The position numbers and the translations under genes were made by a program. Shown here piece after piece: positions 1-8,524 of a stretch of 16,979 bases of DNA. This DNA comes from Rodentolepis nana (taxonomy: Eukaryota > Platyhelminthes > Cestoda > Cyclophyllidea > Hymenolepididae). Below the pieces are notes generated by a model. The model was not told where the DNA came from, made no database searches, and worked only from the letters and a program-made list of their open reading frames with translations. Numbering within the stretch: the stretch's first letter is position 1; each line of letters opens with the position of its first letter. The stretch covers positions 1 to 16,979 of the forward strand of contig UZAE01014066.1 in NCBI GenBank assembly GCA_900617975.1, read 5' to 3'.

Positions 1-189
1 GTTACAAAGATGCAAAAGAGACAAACACAAAGGTAGAACAAATGTGAGCTGAGTTCTGTGGAAGTAATCGAATACGACATACAGTGGGGTGATGGTAGTT
101 TGAAGTCAGAAGTCAACTGCCGGTTAATAAACTTTTTTTGCCGCATGAGTATACGTTGCCCAGGGTGCACCACGTGGAGGTAAGTCTAT
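1..189 (-). repeat. Family A short interspersed repeat, copy A1 (cut by window start)
   Basis: This non-coding repeat matches the copies at 7821-8139 and 10436-10662, and in reverse complement those at 15241-15558 and 16786-16979. Taking the (AAAT)n end as the 3' end, this copy is on the minus strand; its 3' part lies outside the window. It keeps the 5' terminus (minus-strand sequence starting ATAGACTTACCTCC), which is shared with A2, A4 and A5 and so is probably the true element end. It lies in a THG1 intron, antisense to the gene, and presents a strong splice-donor consensus (GAG|GTAAGT, cut before 180) to the THG1 transcript. Confidence 0.8.
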
Positions 190-353
190 CACACACCCCA
201 TATTCTCAAATATAAGGGTATGCCAAAGAGCCAAATGCCAGAAAAGTATTTTGAGCCTTATCCTTTTCGTAGTCTAGCCATCAAATAAAGTGCTTTACAT
301 TGTACTATGGGAGTTCTCACCGACCCTTTTCTTCTTCTCTGCTTATTCTACAG

Positions 354-442
354 GTCATATAAATAATCTCTACAATACGTGTTTCTGGAATCTCGTTCAA
401 CGCGGCGGACTCACTCCAGCTGACGCTGAGAAACGCTTATGT
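354..442 (+). CDS. THG1L: THG1 exon with the HINNLYN motif
   Basis: A pyrimidine-rich tract ending TTCTACAG precedes 354, and the donor GTGAGT starts at 443. The first two bases (GT) complete a codon begun in an upstream exon outside the window; human has Cys here, which fits TGT. The exon then encodes [11 protein letters not shown] through EKRLC, ending in phase 0. The intron before it is phase 1. Confidence 0.92.
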
Positions 443-2867
443 GTGAGTTGTCTGCTCTTCTTTCCACCTTTAACAGCAGAACTTCTAATGCTTAGTAAGG
501 TCTAGAAGAAAAATGCAGGCTTTCTGTGTTAGTTGAGTTGGTAGCATTTTATCTGAGAGTCCTTTGGCCCACTGTTAAATCCTTTTTTTAGAAAATGACA
601 CCAGCGAGAATATACTTTCCGAATTTGGCTGTAATAGGAAAGTGACGCATAATGTCGCCGATTCGACTTCATAGATTGTTAAAATTAATAATCTCTACGT
701 TTCCCCTCAAAATTTGATTGCTTTTATTTGCGTGGTCAGAGGGCCGGCCGTATTCTTCCTTTTCTTCAATGTGCTCAAAGTAAATTTCAAAGAGCAAAAG
801 TAATATAACACTTGTAGCGGATTGCTACTCTAGCAAAGCCTGATTGACTCAGAAATCTCTGTGGAAGATTCTTCTACATCTAGCTAGACTCCCAGAACCA
901 GCTAAGCTATAGCCCAGCTATGAAGGAAACAGACGTACAGCACGGAGAATTCTCCAACATCTAGCTAGACTCCCAGAACAAGCTAAGCTATCGAACCAGC
1001 TAAGCTATAGCCCAGCTATAAAGGAAACAGACCGAAACCAGCTAAGCTATAGCCCAGCTATGAAGGAAACAGACGTACAGCACGGAACGCATTTACTCAG
1101 TAGGTATATTGCAGATAAAGTGTTCACGCAGGGAGCTTAATCATGATCAAGATGGCGGATTAGGTTAAACAGAGGTTAATGATTGGTCACTGTTTGTACG
1201 ATCGCTGCACACAGAGTTATACGGCGCACCTCCCAATCCTGGCGAACTGCACACAAAGTTGTACGGCCGCACCTCCCAATCCTGGCATCTCCCAATCCTG
1301 GCGTGCAGGTATGCGATGACGTGTCCCGCACACTCATCGGTAATGCTGATTTAATGATCGTGCGGAGTTAGGGTGTATTCGAAGGGGGGGGGGGGATTTA
1401 GGGTTAGTGAGAAAAGCCAAACAGGAAGCTTTGTGGCTTAACATAGTTTATTAGTCAAGAGGTCTCAATTTAGGCTATCGGACCCGTAGGTCAGCATATG
1501 AGCACTACGTGCGGTGCCTGTGTTTGACCTAGTTTTTACTAACTACGGTAATTATGTGTCCTTGTGCTGATAGTGCAGAGTACTTCCTGTAAGCTCACAG
1601 GCATTATGAGTGTAAATGTAAATCTAATTTTTCTAAATGTACTTATCGTTTTAAAGAGCTCTTCGAATTTCCCTCTCATTACACACTTAGTGAAAACTAT
1701 CTCTTTATCCGAACAGCCATAATCTTCAATGTCTGCCTTATTTTCATTATCTGTTTGCTACGTATTCGTTTTTTCGCTCTCAATAATAATAAAATAAATA
1801 GATATAATTATAATTGTAATAATAAGAAGTTTCGTTAGCCTTTTAATGGTTCATTTTTATTATTTTGAGATGGTTCACAATATAAATGATTGCCAGCTGA
1901 GTTATTACTGTTAAGTAGTTTTAAATTTACTTTTATTTCTTCCTCTTCTAATCCTACTTTCTCGTTTTAAATATTTAAGGGTACACTATCTTCGGATAAG
2001 AATGAAATACTCTTCTCGGAATTCCAAATCAACTATAACAATGAACCGCAACTTTTTCGAAAGGGGACATTAATTTTCCGGAAAAAGGTTGGTCTCCTTG
2101 TTTAAGTTAACGATAAAGTACCCACATCATTTCCATTCAATTTTACAAAACTGTTAGCAAGTATAGGGTTTTCTTGTACTCTTGTAATGGTTATTAATAT
2201 AATCCATCCGAATTAATTGTTATCAACAAAACGATATAGTTTTACTTCCCGAACATCCGATGAATTGAATTATTTGTCTTTTGGGGTCACGCATACAAAG
2301 AAAATTTATTGTGGTGCTAAACATTGATAATTGAATTCCAAAACGTTTTAGGGGACTTTTTAATCGACGCTCACCTTGTGCAGTTTGATAAAAAAGTGGC
2401 TTTTTCATTTTCTTATTCATTAGCTGTAAACATTTTACTCTTTCAGTCAATTCGTTAAATGAGTACTCTTTAACATCAAGTCTATACTTCTTGATTATTC
2501 AGAAATCGTGTCGTGGTGACCCTTTGTTATCTTTTGGTAAGCAGTAACTAAAGTAATGATTTAATTAGGTTGAATACGGCTACTTAATGCACGAAAATGC
2601 TAATTTTACGCCAAAGTATCATATTTTTGTCAGTGAGAGAGAATTTATCATACAATTTAATGTGATCGTATTTTTTATGACGTAAGATCTTTTTTTAGTC
2701 GAAATAAAATCAATTCCTTATGTATCTTCCGTCTGCCATTGGTTGCCTATTAATTAATTTTCATTTCCCTTATTTAGGCCAACAAACTGTCCGTAGAAGA
2801 AGTGAATTGTGATATCATTAAAGACGATTTTTGGAATGAACATCCTCATCTCTTGGAGTCAGACTGA
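354..2867 (+). CDS. THG1L: tRNA-His guanylyltransferase (THG1/THG1L), 3' part, three exons 354-442, 1980-2087, 2778-2867
   Basis: THG1 adds the extra G at position -1 of tRNA-His by 3'-to-5' polymerisation, which histidyl-tRNA synthetase needs for recognition. The three exons splice in frame (29 + 36 + 29 residues plus one split codon). They show the hallmark motif [11 protein letters not shown] followed by [11 protein letters not shown], then [15 protein letters not shown] and RKGT, and near the end [13 protein letters not shown] before the stop at 2865-2867. Each block aligns with the human protein ([39 protein letters not shown]). The N-terminal palm domain with the metal-binding aspartates must lie upstream of the window. 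About 94 of the family's usual 260-300 residues are visible. The linker before CDII is about 23 residues shorter than in human, so it is either really shorter or a small exon in 2088-2777 was missed. Identity is secure from the motifs; the exon ends are inferred. Confidence 0.93.
809..812 (+). repeat. Target-site duplication of B1, left copy (CACT)
   Basis: CACT immediately precedes the TGTAGC start of B1 and recurs at 1331-1334 right after its CA end. If the duplication is read as ACACT it is 5 bp (808-812 and 1330-1334). Four or five bp is the usual size for LTR retrotransposons, but a match this short can arise by chance. Confidence 0.5.
813..1330 (+). mobile_element. Family B solo-LTR-like element, copy B1, internally expanded
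   Basis: It begins TGTAGCGGATTGCTAC and ends GATGACGTGTCCCGCA, so it has TG...CA termini with flanking CACT. It carries no coding sequence and no primer-binding site or internal region next to it, which fits a solo LTR. Compared with the simple copies B2 and B4 (about 306 bp) it is 518 bp. A 40-bp block starting GAACCAGCTAAGC occurs at 895-934, 993-1032 and 1034-1074, and the block with CCTCCCAATCCTGGC near the 3' end is repeated two to three times. One block contains CTATAAAGG, a plausible TATA box of the U3 promoter. The Gypsy or BEL assignment is inference; a non-autonomous DNA transposon is the alternative, though I see no terminal inverted repeats. Confidence 0.65.
1331..1334 (+). repeat. 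Target-site duplication of B1, right copy (CACT)
   Basis: It matches 809-812 and directly follows the CA terminus of the LTR-like element. Confidence 0.5.
1384..1395 (+). repeat. Run of 12 G in the THG1 intron
   Basis: This homopolymer lies about 50 bp downstream of B1. Its length is probably uncertain in a draft assembly. Confidence 0.85.
1980..2087 (+). CDS. THG1L: THG1 exon encoding [15 protein letters not shown]
   Basis: The 36 codons run from GTLSSDKNE to the [10 protein letters not shown] end. They match the human block [15 protein letters not shown]...YRKGT. The acceptor is TTTAAG before 1980. The donor at 2088 is the weak GTTGGT, chosen because it is the only phase-0 choice that joins the next exon in frame. 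Confidence 0.9.
2088..2777 (+). other. THG1 last intron (690 bp)
   Basis: AT-rich sequence with the acceptor CTTATTTAG. An antisense open frame at 2223-2450 has no ATG start and no recognised motif, and is treated as chance. I see nothing else. Confidence 0.75.
2778..2867 (+). CDS. THG1L: THG1 terminal exon with the CDII..FW motif
   Basis: This exon encodes 29 residues and a TGA stop (2865-2867). The segment [19 protein letters not shown] matches the human C-terminus CDIIGDAFWKEHPEIL. No AATAAA is visible in the next 200 bp; ATAAAT near 2952 might serve as the poly(A) signal. Confidence 0.92.
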   Translation, partial: ANKLSVEEVNCDIIKDDFWNEHPHLLESD

Positions 2868-5800
2868 GTTGTAAATTGTAGATAGATTAACGACAATCGT
2901 GGCCATATCGTTTTTCTACTTTTTTACAGTGAAAATACATTACATTTCGTATAAATAATCCATTTTTTATTTAGCGACGAAACCCTAGATTCGTTTGTAA
3001 ACAGTGTAGTAATTTAGAATGATATATTTAAGTCGTCGGATTTGAGAAATGAAATAAGATTGATACAGTGTCAATCTCAATTACTCCTTTTTAATGCACG
3101 GATGCCCTGGGGCTATGAAACTTTTTATTACTCATGTAAACTAACTACAGTAGTGTGCCATTTTAGTTGATTATAATTTGAGTTTCTTTAAAACCTATGA
3201 CAAACTTGTCTTTAGAGAAACAAAAAAGGCAGAGATCACTTACTAACAGCATTTTATTCTTGGCGGTTTATTTAGGAGGCTTCTTCGCTCTGTGCAAGTG
3301 TTACTTTGCCGTTTTGGGCGATATTTGCCTGTATATTGCAAATTTTATGTCCAGAATGCAAGAGAAATACTAGTGTTACCGATGCAATACTTATTAAAAT
3401 CCCTTGGTAAATCAAATAACCTCTGTGGAAAGCATCTTTAATATGGCAGGCTATTTTGTGGCATTGAAGTGTATTTATGAGCTACCGAGTAATTTATTGT
3501 TACGTAGGACTTCCAAATCAATCGCTGGTGCTATGGTACTCGTTTTATATTTTATATCTAAAATTATAAATACGCTTTGCAGAGTCTACATCGCAATTGG
3601 TTTTTTTGCTAAATTGCTTTGTCGATTCATCACAAAATTCATAAATAAAAAATGTAGACCTTTACTTCATCTTTAAATCCTGTACTTATTACGCCAGAAC
3701 CATATTACCTTTTCTAATTGAACTTGACTTCACTATTCGGGTTGGGCTTTTGTTCTACTGGTTACAAGACTATCAATTTAATGAGTCCATAAAGATATGA
3801 TTTGGGAGACCCAATTACAGATAGGCGGAGAAGACGGCATTACACTGTGTGGCTAAGGTAAGAGATAAGACACTGAAATTGATATTGAACGTTTAATGGG
3901 GTCTTATGATGATATGTATTCCTGCCTTTAAATAAAATATTACATTATTTTATTAATTTAGTCTTGGCATCCTGTCAAAGATGTTGCTGTCCTCCGGTGA
4001 TTAAAAAACTTTACAATTTACAAATGCGGAAGACTCACTAATAGCCTTCGATGATAACTTATGACAATTTTGCCAAAGTGGCAGTAACAAACATCCTTAC
4101 CTATTTCTTTCAAATTACCGCAAACAAATTTGCGGACAAGGAATAATATTTATGATTTACTTTTCATTCTAGAATTACTGAGTATTGTAAATCATAATAT
4201 ATGCCTTAGTTGGATATATTTGACACGATTAAGCCTAACTTTGATTTTTAAAAATTTTTATTCCTTTTATGCAATAAGCCGGTAGGGTTATTGCCTAATT
4301 TTCCATTTTTGATAGGTTCCATCCAGTTTAATATCTTACGATGAATAGAAAAGTTCAAAAGTTCACTAGTCACATTGGTCATGGTTGAAGAGGGATGATG
4401 TCTGATAATTCGTGTGATAATCTTTTAGAAGAATTAATTACTCACAGTATTTTGTAAGTTAAATTTGATAAAAGTTGAGTTGACTATTTTTAAGTGTAAA
4501 AAATGAAGCTTATCACCACCAAAAAATTTTCAACCCAAGGCAAGGACTTCCATAAAAAGGACATTGCATTCTGACTATCTATTCCATTGCAATGAAAGAT
4601 TTCTCACAATCTGATCATGAGTTCTAGCGCTATCAGAGATTTTAAGGTCAGCATCTCACGTATATATTAATTATGTAGTTGGGTACTAACGGAGTAAGTA
4701 GTTTTAATTTCACAGATTTGAAAAACGCTATTTGGATTTTAAACGAGCCTTTCATACGTTATAATGATATTCATACTGCGTTTAGAAATCGCACATTCCT
4801 CATCATTCATCTTACAAAACACTAGTAATTCAGATTGTAAATTATAAGTATGATGCAATTTGAAATTAAATTTTTGAATTCAGTGAGGCCAGAAGCGCAG
4901 AAGAAACTCTTAAAGTGTCAGTTAACCTACTTTCCGAGAGTACATTCTATCAATTTGCATATGAATTAGAGCGTTTTAAAAGCACGCAATGTAATAGTGA
5001 CCTTATTTCTGTTCTAACACATTAGGCAGGAATATCATGTCAAGTGTTATACAAAATGAATTATTCAGATACTCATGTATGCAAAGGTAGCTGTGAAAGA
5101 AAAAATAGGTAGCATACTATGAAAAAGATCCATTGGATTAGAGTCAAATATAAAGTTTTCCCATAGTTGTTGAAAGAAAAATTTAATGTTTTTGAAAGAG
5201 TTAATACACCTTCTAATTGCTTCATTCAAAGTATAATACAAAAAGTAGGCTTTTGGATTGGGGATTATACTAAATGCAGTAGTTTTAATGGTACCAAGAA
5301 AAGCATGATTGACGAAACTTTACAATTCCAAAAGATCGATTCTTGTTCGGGGTTCTAATTATGGTTTCATTATTTACAATATTTTCCGGTAGAAAATTCG
5401 ATCGGTTAAGGAACAACATATAGGGCAAAAAATATATCTTTAATCAGATTGCCAGTGTGTGTTCCGACAAAATTATACGTAAATTTATTCGATAAAAATG
5501 GCCGGTAAGTGGTATCAAATTGACAATTTTAATAAAACTTTACAATCCAGAACAGTAGTTTGTAAATAAGGCCCCAATTTTGCTATTCAAAGCGATGAAA
5601 ATTTATGTAATGACATATGCTAACATTGAATATAATGAAGAGATACATTTTAAATAATAGTTTTGCAGACATATTTAAACCAATCACTTTGTTTCAAAAA
5701 TGTTATTTCAATTGAAAATTAACTTATCGAGTACAATTTTTTAATGATAACTTGTAGCAAATCCAAATAAAAGTTCTTAATAAGTTAAATCGTTCTAGTA

Positions 5801-6094
5801 AAATTTTATTGGCAAATTTTGGCAATTATCATTTATAAAATAATATATTTCGAGTTTTCCGCAATCGAGGTACATATTTGAGACCTTGAATGATATAGAG
5901 CTAACCTTGACTGATTTGACCCAAATACGCAAATATTGTGTGCTTCATTTCATTCTTATATAAACATACCAATAATTGGTTAATGGTTCTTGAATTTATA
6001 AATAGCCTTCAGTTCTTTATGATTATTTAAAACTCATTGAAACTTCTGCTTGCTATACTATTTTCTATATCTCTCATTTGTTGATCATTGTAGA
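2868..6094. other. Intergenic region between THG1 and MRPL22
   Basis: 3.2 kb of AT-rich sequence with the THG1 3' UTR at its left end and the MRPL22 promoter and 5' UTR at its right end. Open frames at 3263-3370, 3404-3676 and 5167-5358 have no good start, no splice-supported partner and no recognised domain. A hairpin lies at 4146-4200. No core promoter stands out. Confidence 0.6.
4146..4200. repeat. Imperfect inverted repeat (hairpin)
   Basis: TATGATTTAC (4151-4160) is complementary to GTAAATCATA (4187-4196). The stem extends to about 14 bp with one bulged T, and the loop is 26 bp. Function unknown; a stem this size can arise by chance in AT-rich DNA. Confidence 0.45.
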
Positions 6095-6436
6095 ATGAGT
6101 CTCTCTACCGTTCTAAAAGGCAGTAGATATTTGCGTTGCATTTATGCAAACTCCATTCTTAACTCCTCGGTCATCCTCCCTACTTCTAATTTTCAAGTAC
6201 CACGTCAAATTTCTACATACAAATTTCCAGACAGTGACCGAGCAGTAAAATCTCGTCTAACCGGGAAATATACTAAAATTTGGGAACTCTACAACGAGGT
6301 GGTTTACCCTCCTCGTGAAACATCGAAATCTGTAACAGAAGATGAAAATATAACAACGATTCGGCCGGCGGAAGTTACCTACACAAAAGATAATATTTTG
6401 TACAGTCAAAAGAAGCTTTGGTTGCTTGGCTTCATG
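6095..6436 (+). CDS. MRPL22: MRPL22 exon 1
   Basis: This exon has 114 codons: targeting peptide, linker and the start of the uL22 domain up to WLLGFM. It ends in phase 0 at the donor GTAGGC. A pyrimidine-poor TTGTAG lies just before the ATG and could be an acceptor for a 5' UTR intron or trans-splicing, which is speculative. Confidence 0.93.
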
Positions 6437-8487
6437 GTAGGCCTATACTTCGTAAATTTCAGCTTTTAGATTCGCGGACTTTCTGTTGATGAGTCTTTCC
6501 AGCAACTTGGCTTTCGACCGGAAAAAGGTGCCCGAATTCTCGAACAAGTATTGGTTCATTTCAAAATCTAGAATGCTTCGATTCATTAGAAATTATTGCT
6601 TATGAAATTTTGTATATTTAATTTTATAGGCACTTGAGACTGCAGTTAAGAAGGCTATTACCGAACATGATGTTGAATTTTGCACAAATCTGTGGGTTGG
6701 TAAGTTTGAAGCCTTATGATCTTAAATATTTGTTTGTTCGGCGTTAGTAACTTAAGAGAAGAGTAACCTAAAACAGTAAAGTCAATGCACTGTTTTAAAT
6801 ATAATTGATATTCACAACTGACCTTCCTACGGGTTTTATTTATTTTTATAGAAACTATAGTTTGATCAAGACCATTATTTTTTCCTAAGATTTAAGTTTA
6901 GATTGCTAAAGAGCGAGCTGTTATGTTCAACAGGCCGATTTTTTGTTAGTTTTTTTATTTACCAGTTAGATATTTGGAAGCGTGAGTAATGAGTCTCTTT
7001 TTTTCCTCAAATGTCTGTTTTTTGAAGTGTCTCTTGGTTAATGTGTTTTTTTTTAACTCAGGTAAACGTTGGCCCCTTCAAAAGTTGATTTTAGATTCAT
7101 TTAGTCCAATACAGTCCTCCAACATTTTGAAACACCTTTGAAAGGTGTGTCTCATTTTGTTACCTTACGGAGCATATTGATTGTAGAGTATTTGGTGATT
7201 TTCTGTAATCTGCTCTCATGTAATTTTTAGTGATCAGGAGAACAAATTTAAAGATTTTAGTCCCTAAAGTGGATTCTCATAATTAAAATCCGATACTGCT
7301 CTTCAGCGTTTAGCTGACTTCAACAAGTTTGTCTATCTCCCTTCTGACCAGTCAGCAGATAATATTGATTAAAGTAATAGGATCAAGTGGTTGTCTTGGA
7401 TATCTGTTGTCCATAGTTACGAAAACATTGGTGAAGTGTTTCGATTTTCTTCTAATCACTATAGGGAACATATGGCTTGGTCCTGATTTGATCAATTTTT
7501 CTTTTACGTAACCGAACTCCTAATATTTGTAATGTCAGTGTCCATTACAATATCTGTTTAGCATAAATTTAGGATTGTAACGTAAACATTTACTGTTTAT
7601 CAAATTTCATATTCAGCCCCATGTGATCTGACCAGGAGTATAGTTTTGATTTTTAGAGAGGTATTAGTCGTTTTGCTATCCATTCTGTATTTAGAATCTA
7701 ATTCTTTGGACCCAATCGATTGGAATGTTTATTTAAACAGTCGGTTATATCATTCTTAAAATAAGCAAAAATCATCATGAGTCCACCGTTAGCAATTACC
7801 ACTTCCTTCCAAGTAGCTGGATTATTTATTTATATCAAATGTCAGGCGTTTTGATAGTTATCATTAGCCCTGGAGCTGACTTCGGTGCTTCACAGAGAGG
7901 AGAAGGGACATCAAAGTGACAAAAAGTCGAGATGGGAGACAGAATAATGATTCACAGAGATAAAAGAGACAGACAGACATAAAGGCATAAAATATGTAAG
8001 ATGAGTACGGTGGAAGGGGTCGAATATGACAAATAGTTGGGCCATAGTAGTTGAAGTCAGAAGTCAACTGCCGATCAATAGACTTTTTTGCCGTATAAGT
8101 ATACGTTGCCCAGGTTGCACCACGTGGAGGTAAGTCTATTATAAGTATATGTCATTACAGCCGGTGCAACGTCTTATAACCCCCATCAGTAGTAATGCTA
8201 TTTTTCTTTTAGAGCAAGCTCTTGTCCTGAGAGGTGATAGTGTGCCGCGAATCCACAAAGGCCTGCGGACAACTGTCTCGGCGAAGAATTATCATTACTC
8301 TCGTTTGTTGATTCGTCTTCGAGAAGGCAAGCCTCCAGTTCTCTATCATCCTTTCAATCTTCGCTCCTCGTGGCATCCAGCTCCTAATTGTCCTGCTGGT
8401 GGTGCACCAGGCTGGGGTACTAGTAAAGATATTCTTGACATTCAGATTAGAAAACTCCGACGTAGGCGCATTGCTGGTGAACTGTAA
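6095..8487 (+). CDS. MRPL22: Mitochondrial large-subunit ribosomal protein uL22m (MRPL22), complete, exons 6095-6436, 6470-6547, 6630-6699, 8213-8487
   Basis: uL22m is a structural protein of the mitochondrial large ribosomal subunit; in the family it lines the exit tunnel and binds rRNA. The spliced product is 254 aa. Residues 1-45 contain Arg/Lys/Ser and no acidic residue, as expected for a mitochondrial targeting peptide. The uL22 domain runs from about residue 95 to 205: YSQKKLWLLGFM, IRGLSVDESFQQLGF, KGARILEQ, HDVEFCTNLWV, then EQALVLRGDSVPRI and YHYSRLLIRLREGKPP. It aligns with human MRPL22 ([47 protein letters not shown]) without gaps from the KGA motif to REG, which confirms introns 2 and 3. 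The tail (about 205-254) has a Pro/Gly-rich stretch and a basic KLRRRR cluster. The ATG at 6095 is the first in frame; the frame upstream starts only with TTG. The family's usual length is about 200 aa, so this one has longer ends. Confidence 0.94.
6437..6469 (+). other. MRPL22 intron 1, 33 bp
   Basis: The intron runs GTAGGC...TTTTAG. Removing it joins GFM to IRGLSVDE, which restores the uL22 motif (human LIRGMSID). If retained it stays in frame but ends in a TAG stop. The nearer AG at 6461-6462 would break the motif. Introns of about 30-40 bp are known from flatworm genes. Confidence 0.92.
6470..6547 (+). CDS. MRPL22: MRPL22 exon 2
   Basis: 26 codons, from IRGLSVDE to GARILEQ, phase 0 at both ends. 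The donor is GTATTG at 6548. Confidence 0.92.
6548..6629 (+). other. MRPL22 intron 2, 82 bp
   Basis: GTATTG...TTTATAG, phase 0. Its removal gives an ungapped alignment with human MRPL22 across the junction (23 residues from KGA/GAR to HDVEF). Confidence 0.9.
6630..6699 (+). CDS. MRPL22: MRPL22 exon 3
   Basis: 23 codons plus one base, from ALETAV to CTNLWV. The donor GTAAGT at 6700 is a strong consensus. The split codon G|AG gives Glu. Confidence 0.92.
7821..8139 (-). repeat. Family A short interspersed repeat, copy A2 (full length)
   Basis: This full-length copy on the minus strand runs from the (AAAT)n tail, seen here as ATTATTTATTTAT at 7821, to the 5' terminus at 8139. It is diverged from the other copies and has no clear target-site duplication, so it is probably an older insertion. 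It carries no ORF of its own. In the MRPL22 sense direction it holds an acceptor-like CTTTTTTGCC..AG followed 30 nt later by GAG|GTAAGT (pseudo-exon 8100-8129). Confidence 0.8.
8100..8129 (+). other. Potential 30-nt pseudo-exon inside A2
   Basis: A pyrimidine run plus AG ends at 8099 and the strong donor GTAAGT starts at 8130. Thirty nt is a whole number of codons. In the phase of intron 3 (phase 1) the exon is open: VYVAQVAPRG followed by the normal Glu. It would leave an 83-bp intron to exon 4. Whether it is ever used is unknown. Confidence 0.3.
8213..8487 (+). CDS. MRPL22: MRPL22 exon 4 (terminal)
   Basis: It completes the split Glu codon, then encodes 90 residues from QALVLRGDSVPRI to RIAGEL and the TAA stop at 8485-8487. 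It contains the C-terminal beta segment of uL22 (YHYSRLLIRLREG) and the family-variable basic tail. Confidence 0.92.
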
Positions 8488-8518
8488 ATTAGCTCTTCCC
8501 CATTAACTTCTTGTGTGT

Positions 8519-8524
8519 AATAAA
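8519..8524 (+). terminator. MRPL22 poly(A) signal AATAAA
   Basis: A canonical AATAAA begins 32 nt after the stop codon, with T-rich sequence downstream, giving a short 3' UTR. Confidence 0.75.

Larger units (their letters stand above)
443..1979 (+). other. THG1 intron (1537 bp) hosting LTR-like copy B1
   Basis: The intron has donor GTGAGT and acceptor ATATTTAAG. It contains the family B copy at 813-1330, a run of 12 G at 1384-1395, and otherwise AT-rich sequence in which I see nothing else. Confidence 0.85.
6700..8212 (+). other. MRPL22 intron 3 (1513 bp) hosting repeat A2
   Basis: A phase-1 intron, GTAAGT...TTTTCTTTTAG. It contains the antisense family A copy at 7821-8139. The rest (6702-7820) is AT-rich with T-runs, and an open frame at 7329-7511 looks like chance. 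An alternative acceptor at 8159-8160 would lead to a stop within 11 codons, so it was not used. Confidence 0.9.

Noticed and set aside
1183..1371. 62-codon plus-strand frame
   Set aside because: It lies across the repeated 3' segments of B1 and has no motif; it is a by-product of the repeat.
2223..2450. 75-codon antisense frame in the last THG1 intron
   Set aside because: It starts with TTG, has no recognised motif or partner exon, and its length is expected by chance.
5167..5358. 63-codon frame between THG1 and MRPL22
   Set aside because: It starts with TTG, has no motif, and is AT-rich like its surroundings.
7329..7511. 60-codon frame inside MRPL22 intron 3
   Set aside because: The uL22 alignment is gap-free without it, and it has no motif.
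7864..8067. 67-codon minus-strand frame
   Set aside because: It lies wholly within family A copy A2, which is non-coding; a similar frame at 10495-10719 lies in A3 and its flank.
8161..8212. Alternative acceptor at 8159-8160 (TCATTACAG) for MRPL22 exon 4
   Set aside because: From exon 3 it leads to a stop within 11 codons, whereas 8212 gives a gap-free uL22 alignment.
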